Positions 1 to 8,503 of a stretch of 64,000 nucleotides of DNA are shown in pieces (the stretch's first letter is position 1; each line of letters opens with the position of its first letter). The notes below the pieces were generated by a model. It was not told where the DNA came from and did not search any database. It was given only the letters and a program-made list of their open reading frames with translations. This stretch comes from Paenibacillus camelliae (GTDB lineage Bacteria; Bacillota; Bacilli; Paenibacillales; Paenibacillaceae): positions 1 to 64,000 of the forward strand of contig NZ_JAMBNY010000003.1 in assembly GCF_023715345.1 (NCBI RefSeq), given 5' to 3'. The translations under genes were made by a program, and so were the position numbers.

Positions 1-734
1 ATAAAGGTGTAAAAGCTGGGCTTTCAGGACCAAGAAGCTTGCACGCTAGTAGAAAACGAGGAGCGCAGCGTACGTTATTGGTACGTGAGCACCGGAGTTT
101 TCGCTAGCGTTCAAGATTCGATGCCGAATAAGCTACGACGCATTACATCGTCATCAAAGTCCAGTTTTTACACGACCTCTCCTCTTCCAATAAAGGTTAA
201 AAAGTTCGGAGTTCAGTACCGAGAAGATGACCGGATACTAGAAAACGAGGAGCACAGCGTACGGTATTGGTACGTGAGCACCGGAGTTTTCGGTAGCCTG
301 TCATATTCGATGCCGAGTTCACTTCAATGAGCTACTTCGTAATCAACTTCGGACTTTTTAACTACCTCTTCCAATAGAGGCTCAAAAATTCGGCTTTCAG
401 GACCGAGAAGATGGGACGAAGCTAGAAATTACGGAGCGCAGCGTACGTTATTGGTACGTGAGCACCGTAAATTTCGGCTGAGTTCCATATTCGACGTCGA
501 CTAATCTACAACGCTCAGCATCGTCATCAAAGTCGGACTTTTTAACTACCTCTTCCAATAAAGGTGTAAAAGCTGGGCTTTCAGGACCAAGAAGCTTGCA
601 CGCTAGTAGAAAACGAGGAGCGCAGCGTACGTTATTGGTACGTGAGCACCGGAGTTTTCGCTAGCGTTCAAGATTCGATGCCGACTAAGCTACAACGCAT
701 TACATCGTCATCAAAGTCCAGTTTTTACACGACC
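1..734. repeat. Tandem array of four ~184-189 bp repeat units
   Basis: Four copies start at 1 (cut by the window edge), 190, 374 and 558. Every unit holds a conserved core around GCGTACGTTATTGGTACGTG, whose CGTAC and GTACG arms can pair as a short hairpin, followed by GAGCACCG. Units 1 (1-177) and 4 (558-734) differ at only two bases, while units 2 and 3 have diverged in their flanks. Unit spacing is 189, 184 and 184 bp, so no reading frame is kept through the array. The array ends abruptly at 734 inside the last codons of the agmatine deiminase gene. I see no transposase or CRISPR character. It may be a dispersed repeat family of the genome, which is inference. Confidence 0.9.
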
Positions 735-1765
735 GCTAAAGGGAGTTGTTGGGTTGTGCAGTGTACGTTCCCGCCCTCCCGTATAACCCCCATCCCATTG
801 ATCGTGCGAATGCGACGATCAGGGTAGAGCGCTGCTAGCACTTCGATCGCTTTCTTATCGGTTTCTTCCGCTGTTCCGCCGAATACAGGCAGAATGATTC
901 CGCCATTAACGAAGTAGAAGTTTAGATAGCTAAGCGTTAGACGCTCGCCTTCATAGTAAACAGCCGGTGGCTGCTCAATCTCGATCACTTCAAGCTTGCG
1001 CCCCTTCGCATCGACGGCTTCGCTCAATATTTGTAAATTACGCTGCGTAATGGCAAAATTATCGTCATTCTCATCGTGACATACTTGAAGGATCACCTTA
1101 CCCGGTGCTGCAAAGCATGCAATATTGTCGACATGACCGTCTGTCTCATCGCCACTTAAGCCGCGTTCTAGCCAGATGACTGTATCGATATTGACATACT
1201 GCTTCAGCAGCTCAAAGATTTGCTCACGGGAAAGCTCAGGGTTACGATTCTTGTTCAGTAAGCACTCTTCCGTCGTCAGCAACGTACCTTCACCATCGGT
1301 ATGAATCGATCCACCCTCCATCACAAGCGGCGCATCGAACTGAATCGCCCCTACATGCTGAATAATTTGCGGTGCGACTGCATCGTCCAAATCCCAAGGA
1401 GAATACTTGCCTCCCCATGCATTGAATCCCCAATTTACACCTGCCAGCTTGCCATCAGGAGACGTAACAAAGGTCGGTCCATTGTCACGCAGCCATGCAT
1501 CATTATGCTCAATGACTAGTAGATCAATGGGATGTGCATGCTCGCCTTCCACATACCCACGTACTGCTTCCTGATCGGCAGCATTTACAACAACGGTTAC
1601 GGGCTCAAACTCTGCCATAGCTATAATAATTTCAGCATAAGCTGAACATACTTCCTTATATTGCTCCGGGTAGCACATCGAAGCTTGAATCGGCCATGAA
1701 ATAAACGTACGCTCATGCGTTGTCCACTCTGCAGGCATCGTAAACTGTTGAGATCTAGGATTCAT
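725..1765 (-). CDS. aguA: Agmatine deiminase
   Basis: Hydrolyses agmatine to N-carbamoylputrescine and ammonia in the cytoplasm, a route from arginine to putrescine. The 346-residue protein has the family length and its motifs: WLRDNGP (91-97), the NWGFNAWGGKY stretch (~111-121), GDETDGHVDN with catalytic His211, and the C-terminal GGNVHCTTQ with nucleophile Cys336. The ATG is preceded by a GGAGGG ribosome site. The last two codons (Val-Val) and the stop lie inside the flanking repeat array, so the natural C-terminus may have been altered by a few residues after the conserved Gln-Gln. The kinase gene ends 80 bp upstream on the same strand; no terminator was recognised between them, so read-through is possible. 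Confidence 0.95.
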   Translation of the reverse strand: MNPRSQQFTMPAEWTTHERTFISWPIQASMCYPEQYKEVCSAYAEIIIAMAEFEPVTVVVNAADQEAVRGYVEGEHAHPIDLLVIEHNDAWLRDNGPTFVTSPDGKLAGVNWGFNAWGGKYSPWDLDDAVAPQIIQHVGAIQFDAPLVMEGGSIHTDGEGTLLTTEECLLNKNRNPELSREQIFELLKQYVNIDTVIWLERGLSGDETDGHVDNIACFAAPGKVILQVCHDENDDNFAITQRNLQILSEAVDAKGRKLEVIEIEQPPAVYYEGERLTLSYLNFYFVNGGIILPVFGGTAEETDKKAIEVLAALYPDRRIRTINGMGVIREGGNVHCTTQQLPLAVV

Positions 1766-1845
1766 AATTCCCTCCGCTTATCTATGTTAATGAATATTAA
1801 ATAATAAATGTCTTGAACACCGCTATCATTATACAGCAAAACTCG

Positions 1846-3594
1846 CTAAGGTTCGATGCTAATATTTTGAAGGATCGGCAAACTTATTTTTACTGCTGTA
1901 CCGTACTCACTGCTGCTATTCATCGTCACCCCATATTTCGGTCCGTAAAGGAGAACAATGCGATGGTGGACGTTCTCAATACCGATACCTGACACGGGTC
2001 GTTTCTTCATGTATTGTGCCGCAGCCTCTGCTCCTACTCCATCATCAAGCACCTCGATCAGCAAGCGCTGCTCGTTCTGTCTTACAAACACATAAATATT
2101 ACCTTTCTTCGCTCCAGGAAAAGCATGAAAGAAAGCATTTTCTACAAATGGCTGAATAATAAGCTTCGGCACTAACAGCTGTTGGCACTCACGCTGTACC
2201 TCAAAATGCACCTGTATCTGATCCCCATAGCGAATTTGATTAATGTACACATAGTGCTTCAGGTTTTCAATCTCATGCTGAACCGTGATAACATCCTCCG
2301 TCGTGCCGATTGAGTTTTGCAGCATTGTGCTTAAGCTAGTAATCGTACGATCCACGTCATCAATCCGATTCATCTTCGCCAAATATTTAATGGAAGTCAA
2401 TGTATTGTATAGAAAATGCGGATTAATTTGCATTTGCAGCGCGCTTAGATCTGCCTTGCGCCGTTCTGTCTGCTCATGCATGACCTGTTTCGTATAATTA
2501 TCGATTTCTTTAATGAGATGATTGTATGTCTTCGTTACTGCCTTAATCTCATAGCTTGTCTTCTCCTGCAGCGGATGCGGCTGCAAAGCATCAGCCCGAG
2601 CAGATTGCATCGTATCAACGAGCTCATAGAGCGGCTTCGTGATCCGTTTAGTGATGAAATATACGACGAACATAACGACGACACTAAGGGCAAGTACGAA
2701 CTGTACCATCCGATAGCCAATATTCTTTAAAGCAGCGAAAGCAACATTTTGGTCGATTTCCTGTAATAGGTAAGCATCATATTCCGGAATGTACAATGAT
2801 AGATACGTATAGCCTGCCTTAGACTTCATCCCAAAGTATTGCTCGTTATCAGCAATCACTGCATGCTCCAACAGATTAGCATCCTGCGTGCTCGTCAATT
2901 TGCGGTTACTGCTTGATAGGATCGCTCCATCAGAGGAAACAAGCGAGATCATCGAGCCGGGCGTCACATATGCATTATATCGCTCATAGATCGTCGCTTC
3001 ATCCATAATAACAATCGCATACCCATACATCGTGCGCCGATCCATAAGCGGCTTCGTTGCGAATATATAGTGATCGTAAGGCACTGTCTCGTTAAAGATA
3101 TGCTGACTGCCGTGATACATCACCTTTTGTGCAACTAAGCCGTCCTCGATCATAAAGTTTTCAATAATATTGGGCGGAACCTTGTCCCATTTCAAAGCAT
3201 TGCTCGAATAATTTCGATTCTCGTTGCGCCCAACTCCTGCCACAATAAAATGCGTATTATCTGGACTGAGAAAATCTTTGTACGTATCGATGTAGTTGCC
3301 CAAATTCATCACAATATTGAGCTGCTCAAGCGTTGAATCAGCAGGCTTCGTTAAATACTGCTTAAACGCATCACTCACATTAATCTGCACCATCGTATTG
3401 ACGATCTGCTCATTGTATTTTAGCAGCTCAGCCCTAACCAGCTGTAAATTCATTTTAGCGTTCTGTGTCGTCTGATTTAACAGTATTCGCTCAGAGATTT
3501 GAGAAGCTGCGAGCGTTAATAGGACAGAAGCAACAAGCGTCGCTGCAAGCACGACAAGGAAAAACTTCATAAAGATACTGTTGCGTTTAAACAT
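1846..3594 (-). CDS. YesM-type sensor histidine kinase
   Basis: Membrane sensor kinase that phosphorylates the AraC-type regulator encoded 4 bp upstream. The 582 residues show a first membrane helix (~10-32), an extracellular sensing domain (~33-295), a second helix (~296-315), a HAMP segment beginning ITKRITKPL, the His_kinase motif QMQINPHFLYN with His393, and a C-terminal ATPase domain with N- and G-box motifs (FVENAFFHA, DDGVGAEA, GIGIENV). This is the YesM/LytS arrangement. It is the second gene of a regulator-kinase operon, divergent from the sugar importer and GH42 operon at 5.4-10.6 kb, which it probably controls. The ligand is not visible from sequence. Confidence 0.92.
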   Translation of the reverse strand: MFKRNSIFMKFFLVVLAATLVASVLLTLAASQISERILLNQTTQNAKMNLQLVRAELLKYNEQIVNTMVQINVSDAFKQYLTKPADSTLEQLNIVMNLGNYIDTYKDFLSPDNTHFIVAGVGRNENRNYSSNALKWDKVPPNIIENFMIEDGLVAQKVMYHGSQHIFNETVPYDHYIFATKPLMDRRTMYGYAIVIMDEATIYERYNAYVTPGSMISLVSSDGAILSSSNRKLTSTQDANLLEHAVIADNEQYFGMKSKAGYTYLSLYIPEYDAYLLQEIDQNVAFAALKNIGYRMVQFVLALSVVVMFVVYFITKRITKPLYELVDTMQSARADALQPHPLQEKTSYEIKAVTKTYNHLIKEIDNYTKQVMHEQTERRKADLSALQMQINPHFLYNTLTSIKYLAKMNRIDDVDRTITSLSTMLQNSIGTTEDVITVQHEIENLKHYVYINQIRYGDQIQVHFEVQRECQQLLVPKLIIQPFVENAFFHAFPGAKKGNIYVFVRQNEQRLLIEVLDDGVGAEAAAQYMKKRPVSGIGIENVHHRIVLLYGPKYGVTMNSSSEYGTAVKISLPILQNISIEP

Positions 3595-3598
3595 AGCC

Positions 3599-5140
3599 TC
3601 ACCTTTGCTGTTGGTGACGATATTCGACCGGTGTCATTCCAACGAATTTTTTGAATACCTTGGAAAAATAATTATGCTCAGAGAATCCAATCTTTGAGCT
3701 GATTTGAGAGATCGTGTCATCGGTATACTTTAAAAGCTCCTTCGCCTTTTCGATCCGCACTTTATTAATATAAGCCGTTAAATTTTCATTCGTTCGCTGT
3801 TTAAAGTACCAGGACAAGTAGCTGTAATTCATATGAAAGGTTTCCGCCAGCTCGGCTAAAGAGATATCCTGCTGGTAATGCTCATGAATAAAATCAATAA
3901 TTTGGTTGAGCGTATTCATCTCTCCTTGATCATTACGCTCGTTCACCTGCTGCTCAACCATATCAATAAATTCTCCGATAATGTTCTGGAGCTCGTTAAC
4001 AACGATCGCTTGATCAATTCGCTTAAACCACTTTAACTTTTCTGTACTCTGCTCGGTGAACGGTAAATGCAAATGCTCAAGCGCACTCATAATCGTATAG
4101 ATAATGAGCTGAATAAAACGTTTAAGTGAATATTCATCTAAGCCTTGTACCTCACTTAAATCTGAAAAATAGCTCGTCAGCTGCTCTCTTGCCTGGTTGA
4201 AGGTGAACCATTTGATCGCATTTACAAATCCATCATGGTCAAAGGATACATCTGTATGCTCCAGCTTTATTTCGTTTTCGAGAATTAGGCTTCGATTATT
4301 GAAATAAATCGCCTTCGTCATCAGCTGCTTGAGCCTCATATATTTTGCCTGCAGCTCATCAAGGCTGTCCATGCTATTGGAATGAACAAATTTCAACGTA
4401 TCATACTTTTCATTCACTGCTTTAATAAAGGCAACCAACTGCGGCTTTAGCATTGGCTCCTCATCTATATCGTAGTTCAGCACAACAGACACATCATGCT
4501 TGGTGAACACCGCCATATGTGTCACCTTAGAAAAATGCTCATAGCATTGCTGAAGTATATACTGCTCAAGCTCGTACTGACTAGTGTTTGTTAAGCTTTG
4601 CAGCATCGCAATACTTGTCACAAGCAAGCTGAACTGCTGCTTTGGCAGCTGCGACAGCAGATCATGCCGATCACTAAGCGCCAGCTCCTCCTGCTCAAAC
4701 CACTGACTTATTATAATAGAAGGTTCTTTAAGAAGCGGCGCTGCATATTCACGCTTCAGCTGTGAAGTCTCACAGGAGCTATGTATTAATGTAACGAGCT
4801 CCTCCACAGTGACCTTCGGCTTTAATAAATAATCATCTACTCCGTACTTGAACACCTCTCGTACTAACTCAAACTCACTATAGCTGCTTAATATGATCAT
4901 CTTGATGTCAGGATATTTTTTTCTTACATTTTTCACAAGATCAATTCCGTCCATAATCGGCATCATAATATCTGTAATTACAACATGAGGCTGAACTAGC
5001 TCCATAAGCTCTAGCGCTTCTGCTCCATTCGCAGCCTGTGCCACGATTTCAATTCCATCCTTCGCCCAATCATGTAAATGTGTAAGGCCCGTCCGAAATA
5101 TCGCCTCATCATCAACAATCATTACACGATATGCTGTCAT
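3599..5140 (-). CDS. YesN-type AraC-family response regulator
   Basis: DNA-binding response regulator paired with the kinase that follows 4 bp downstream. The N-terminal receiver domain carries the acidic pair Asp10-Asp11 and phospho-acceptor Asp57 (VVITDIMMP), with a conserved Lys near residue 107 (YLLKPK). A long middle region (~130-400) lacks recognisable motifs. The C-terminal ~100 residues are two AraC helix-turn-helix motifs (ISLAELAETFHMNYSYLSWYFK and the ISQISSKIGFSEHNYFSKVFKK stretch). It is 513 residues, usual for YesN proteins. Its divergent position next to a sugar-binding lipoprotein gene, with a 257-bp shared control region, suggests it activates that operon. Confidence 0.92.
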   Translation of the reverse strand: MTAYRVMIVDDEAIFRTGLTHLHDWAKDGIEIVAQAANGAEALELMELVQPHVVITDIMMPIMDGIDLVKNVRKKYPDIKMIILSSYSEFELVREVFKYGVDDYLLKPKVTVEELVTLIHSSCETSQLKREYAAPLLKEPSIIISQWFEQEELALSDRHDLLSQLPKQQFSLLVTSIAMLQSLTNTSQYELEQYILQQCYEHFSKVTHMAVFTKHDVSVVLNYDIDEEPMLKPQLVAFIKAVNEKYDTLKFVHSNSMDSLDELQAKYMRLKQLMTKAIYFNNRSLILENEIKLEHTDVSFDHDGFVNAIKWFTFNQAREQLTSYFSDLSEVQGLDEYSLKRFIQLIIYTIMSALEHLHLPFTEQSTEKLKWFKRIDQAIVVNELQNIIGEFIDMVEQQVNERNDQGEMNTLNQIIDFIHEHYQQDISLAELAETFHMNYSYLSWYFKQRTNENLTAYINKVRIEKAKELLKYTDDTISQISSKIGFSEHNYFSKVFKKFVGMTPVEYRHQQQR

Positions 5141-5397
5141 GCTGTCACCCTCTTTTTTCGATAATTCTTCCCTTTAACATAATTCATTTTGGGGAGCAAG
5201 TACACTCTTTAGCTTTACCAAAACATGTTATCCAAATTTTTTACTACGATACAAAATTAGTACTAGTAAAAAATTAAGCGATTTCATCCTTCTATAATTT
5301 GTAGCACGAAAGGACAAAATAGTTATTATACAGCTTGTTTTGTTTTCTTTAGAATGAGAATGTACACAAAAACAAAAAAAGATAGGGGTTGTAACGA

Positions 5398-6714
5398 TTG
5401 AAGAAGAAAGCACTTTCATCATTACTAGTCGCTGGTCTAATGGCTTCAACTTTAGCTGCTTGCGGAAGTAATGACACAAACAACAACGCAGGCAACACTA
5501 CTGGTGATTCAACTGAAGGCGGCAGCAAAAAGGTTGTAGCTTGGGCATGGGACCCATCCTTTAACGGAAAAGCACTAAATATTGCTGCTGAAATCTATAA
5601 GCAAGAACATCCTGATTTCGAAATTGAAGTTGTGGATATGTCAAAAACTGACCTTGAGCAAAAGCTAAACACAAACTTGGCTGCAGGTGTTACTGAAGGT
5701 CTACCGGATATTATTTTGGTTAATGATCCTAACATCCAAAAATATGTTAACTCCTACCCAGGAACATTCGCTGATTTCACAGATAGCTCTGTAGATTACA
5801 GCCAATTTTCTCAATACAAAGTTGACGCTCTTACTGTAGATAACAAAATTTACGGTATTCCGTTCGATATCGGTGTAACTGGCTTGTTCTACCGTACAGA
5901 TATTTTGTCAGAAGCTGGATTCTCAGCTGAAGATCTAGAAAATATCACTTGGGATGAGTACATCGAGATTGGTAAAGTTGTTAAAGAAAAAACTGGTAAG
6001 TACATGTCTACAATCAACCCTAACGATGAGGCACTAACTTCTGTATTGCTTCAATCTGCTGGCAGCTGGTACATCACTCCTGAAAACGAAGGTAACTTTG
6101 TTGACAACCCTGCTATGACTGAAACACTTCGTGTTTACAAAGCAATTTCTGATTCAGGTATTGCTAAGCCAGTAACTGGCTGGAGTGAATTCGTAGGTAG
6201 CTTTAACTCTGGTGACGTAGCAACTGTAGTATCTGGCGTATGGCAAATCGCGTCTATCATGGATGCAGCAGACCAAAGCGGTAAATGGGCTGTAGCGCCT
6301 ACACCACGTCTTGACATTGAAGGCGGCGTGAACGCTTCTAACGAAGGTGGTTCAAGCTGGTTCGTTCTTGATAAATCTGCAAACAAAGAGCTTGCAATGG
6401 AATTCCTTGGCGCTACAATCGGCGGCAGCAGCGAATTCTATGAGCGTTTCCTAACTGAAGCTGGTGGTGTTGGTTCTTATATCCCTTCATTCTCTAGTGA
6501 AGCATACCAACAAACATCTGAATTCTTCGGTAACCAAGCAATCTATGCTGACTTTACAGAATGGTCTACAAAAGTACCTGGTATTTCTCTAGGTATGTAC
6601 ACGCAAGAAGCGAAGGATGCTTTGAAAAATGAGCTTCCAAGCATTTTGAATGGTGCAGATCTTCAAAAAAGTCTTGCTAACATTCAACAGCTATTTGAAC
6701 AACAGGTACAATAA
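5398..6714 (+). CDS. Sugar ABC transporter substrate-binding lipoprotein (CUT1)
   Basis: Extracellular receptor of a carbohydrate ABC importer. The start is a TTG preceded by AGGGG; an ATG alternative would remove the signal peptide. Residues 1-22 form a lipoprotein signal with lipobox LAAC and Cys22, then a Ser/Asn/Gly/Thr-rich linker and a bacterial family 1 solute-binding fold (VVAWAWDPSF, IPFDIGVTGLFYRTDIL, the GDVATVVSGVWQ region). It is followed by two permeases and a GH42 beta-galactosidase in one operon, so a galactoside or galacto-oligosaccharide is the likely ligand. No ATPase gene is present; such systems usually share an MsmX-like ATPase encoded elsewhere. Confidence 0.93.
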   Translation: MKKKALSSLLVAGLMASTLAACGSNDTNNNAGNTTGDSTEGGSKKVVAWAWDPSFNGKALNIAAEIYKQEHPDFEIEVVDMSKTDLEQKLNTNLAAGVTEGLPDIILVNDPNIQKYVNSYPGTFADFTDSSVDYSQFSQYKVDALTVDNKIYGIPFDIGVTGLFYRTDILSEAGFSAEDLENITWDEYIEIGKVVKEKTGKYMSTINPNDEALTSVLLQSAGSWYITPENEGNFVDNPAMTETLRVYKAISDSGIAKPVTGWSEFVGSFNSGDVATVVSGVWQIASIMDAADQSGKWAVAPTPRLDIEGGVNASNEGGSSWFVLDKSANKELAMEFLGATIGGSSEFYERFLTEAGGVGSYIPSFSSEAYQQTSEFFGNQAIYADFTEWSTKVPGISLGMYTQEAKDALKNELPSILNGADLQKSLANIQQLFEQQVQ

Positions 6715-6737
6715 TCTAATCGTTAGCAGGTGATAAA

Positions 6738-7613
6738 ATGGGAGGCAAGTTAAATAAATCCTCTCTAATCGGATGGCAGTTTGTACTACTGCCATCCGCA
6801 TTAATTCTACTATTCAGCTTCTATCCAATGATTCAGTCCTTTATCCTGAGCTTTGAATCTGGAAAAGGTAATGTATCTGAATTCGTTGGACTAGGCAACT
6901 ATTCAAGACTTCTGTCTGACCCTATGTTCAGACAAGCATTGTACAACACAATTCTTTATCTTATTGTTCAAGTTCCAATTATGCTTTTTTTGGGCTTAAT
7001 TATTGCCCACTTGCTTAACCAACCTAATTTGAAGTTTAAAGGCTTTTATCGTACAGCAATCTTTTTACCATGTGTAACATCTCTTGTTTCTTACTCCATA
7101 CTTTTCAAAAGTATGTTTGCAGTTGATGGAATTTTCAATAAACTGCTTATGAATATGCATATTATTAACGAACCTATTGCATGGCTCATGGATCCCGTCT
7201 GGGCTCGTGTTGTAATAATTGCGGCAATTACATGGCGCTGGACAGGCTATAATATGATTTTCTATCTTTCCGCAATGCAAAACATTGATCCAAGTGTTTA
7301 TGAAGCTGCATCGATTGATGGTGCTTCTAAGTTTCGTCAGTTCTTCTCGATTACGATTCCAATGGTTAAACCAATCATCTTGTTTACAGCAATTATCTCA
7401 ACGAATGGTACACTTCAATTGTTCGATGAGGTCGTAAACATTACTAACGGTGGACCTGGTAACTCGACGATGACGATTTCTCAGTACATCTATAACCTGT
7501 CGTTCATGTATACACCTAACTTCGGTTATGCAGCAACGGTATCCTATGCGATCGTTATTATTGTAGCGGTTCTTGCATTCATCCAAATGAAAATCGGAGG
7601 TGAAAAGAAATAA
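6738..7613 (+). CDS. Sugar ABC transporter permease (MalF/UgpA-like)
   Basis: First inner-membrane subunit of the CUT1 importer. The 291 residues contain about six hydrophobic helices (first at ~14-34, last near the C-terminus) and the coupling-loop EAA signature YEAASIDGASKFRQFFSITIP near residues 187-207. The ATG is preceded by AGCAGGTG. It lies 23 bp after the binding-protein gene, and its stop codon overlaps the start of the next permease (TAATG), showing translational coupling. Confidence 0.93.
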   Translation: MGGKLNKSSLIGWQFVLLPSALILLFSFYPMIQSFILSFESGKGNVSEFVGLGNYSRLLSDPMFRQALYNTILYLIVQVPIMLFLGLIIAHLLNQPNLKFKGFYRTAIFLPCVTSLVSYSILFKSMFAVDGIFNKLLMNMHIINEPIAWLMDPVWARVVIIAAITWRWTGYNMIFYLSAMQNIDPSVYEAASIDGASKFRQFFSITIPMVKPIILFTAIISTNGTLQLFDEVVNITNGGPGNSTMTISQYIYNLSFMYTPNFGYAATVSYAIVIIVAVLAFIQMKIGGEKK

Positions 7614-8419
7614 TGAGACATATTGCTTCAATCGGTAAACATTTGTTTCTAATTATTGCTTCTATCGTGTCGTTATTTCCTTTCCTTTGGATGATCATGG
7701 GGATGACGAACACGTCCAGTGATATTGTCAAAGGACGCTTTAGCTTTGGGTCCAACTTTGGTGCTAACATTAGTAATTTGTTTGAAGGTAGCCCAATTGG
7801 GGATGCATTTGTAAACTCCCTAATTATCGCAGTCATTGGTACAGTCCTTACCTTACTGCTATGTTCTGCAGCCGGCTACGGCTTCGAGGTTTATCGTTCA
7901 AAAAATAAAGACCGTCTATTCGGCTTTCTATTGTTATCTATGATGATGCCATTTGCTGCAATTATGATTCCATTGTTTAAGATGTTTAGCCAATGGGGCT
8001 TGCTGAATTCAGCAGCGGCGGTTATTCTTCCGACAGCGACGACGGCGTTTATGATTTTCTTCTTCTTACAGAATACAAAATCATTCCCTCGTGAGCTGCT
8101 TCAAGCAGGTCGAGTTGATGGATTGAATGAGTGGAAGCTGTTCACTCACATCTATATGCCGACGATGAAGCCAACGTATGCGGCTGCAGCGATCATCACA
8201 TTTATGGCAAACTGGAATAACTTCTTGTGGCCATTGATTGCACTGCAAACACCTGAGAAGAAAACATTGCCACTTATTGTGTCTTCTCTTGCATCGTCCT
8301 ATAATCCAGACTATGGTATTATCATGGTAGCAATTGTTATTTCAACATTGCCAACCGTCCTTATCTTCTTCTTGCTGCAAAAGCAATTTGTTCAGGGGAT
8401 GCTTGGTTCTGTAAAGTAA
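7613..8419 (+). CDS. Sugar ABC transporter permease (MalG/AraQ-like)
   Basis: Second inner-membrane subunit of the same importer, 268 residues with about six membrane helices and the EAA loop LLQAGRVDGLNEWKLFTHIY (~residues 162-181). The ATG overlaps the previous stop codon by one base. Downstream an intercistronic hairpin separates it from the GH42 gene. It would pair with the preceding permease and an ATPase supplied in trans. Confidence 0.93.
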   Translation: MRHIASIGKHLFLIIASIVSLFPFLWMIMGMTNTSSDIVKGRFSFGSNFGANISNLFEGSPIGDAFVNSLIIAVIGTVLTLLLCSAAGYGFEVYRSKNKDRLFGFLLLSMMMPFAAIMIPLFKMFSQWGLLNSAAAVILPTATTAFMIFFFLQNTKSFPRELLQAGRVDGLNEWKLFTHIYMPTMKPTYAAAAIITFMANWNNFLWPLIALQTPEKKTLPLIVSSLASSYNPDYGIIMVAIVISTLPTVLIFFLLQKQFVQGMLGSVK

Positions 8420-8439
8420 TTCTTTCTGTACAACCTAAA

Positions 8440-8473
8440 ACAAGCCGTCCTTCGCTACTGAAGAACGGCTTGT
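8440..8473 (+). terminator. Intercistronic hairpin between permease and GH42 genes
   Basis: Fourteen-base arms (8440-8453 and 8460-8473) pair around GCTACT with one G-T wobble. No T-tract follows, so it is more likely an attenuator or RNA-processing/stability element than a full terminator. It sits 30 bp before the GH42 start. Confidence 0.55.
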
Positions 8474-8503
8474 CCAATATTATGAGGTAGAGGAGATCGG
8501 AAT

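Noticed and set aside
85..330. Open frame of 81 codons inside the repeat array (also 642-827)
   Set aside because: It only follows the repeat sequence; unit spacing of 184 bp breaks the frame, there is no ribosome site, and the second frame runs antisense into aguA.
1..734. CRISPR array
   Set aside because: Units are about 185 bp, flanks between cores are themselves repeated, and no short regularly spaced direct repeats with unique spacers or cas genes are present.
5141..5397. Definite promoter for the GH42 operon
   Set aside because: A TTGTAG/TATTAT pair (5299-5329) has a 19-bp spacer and is too weak to call; activator-dependent start is likely but not resolved.
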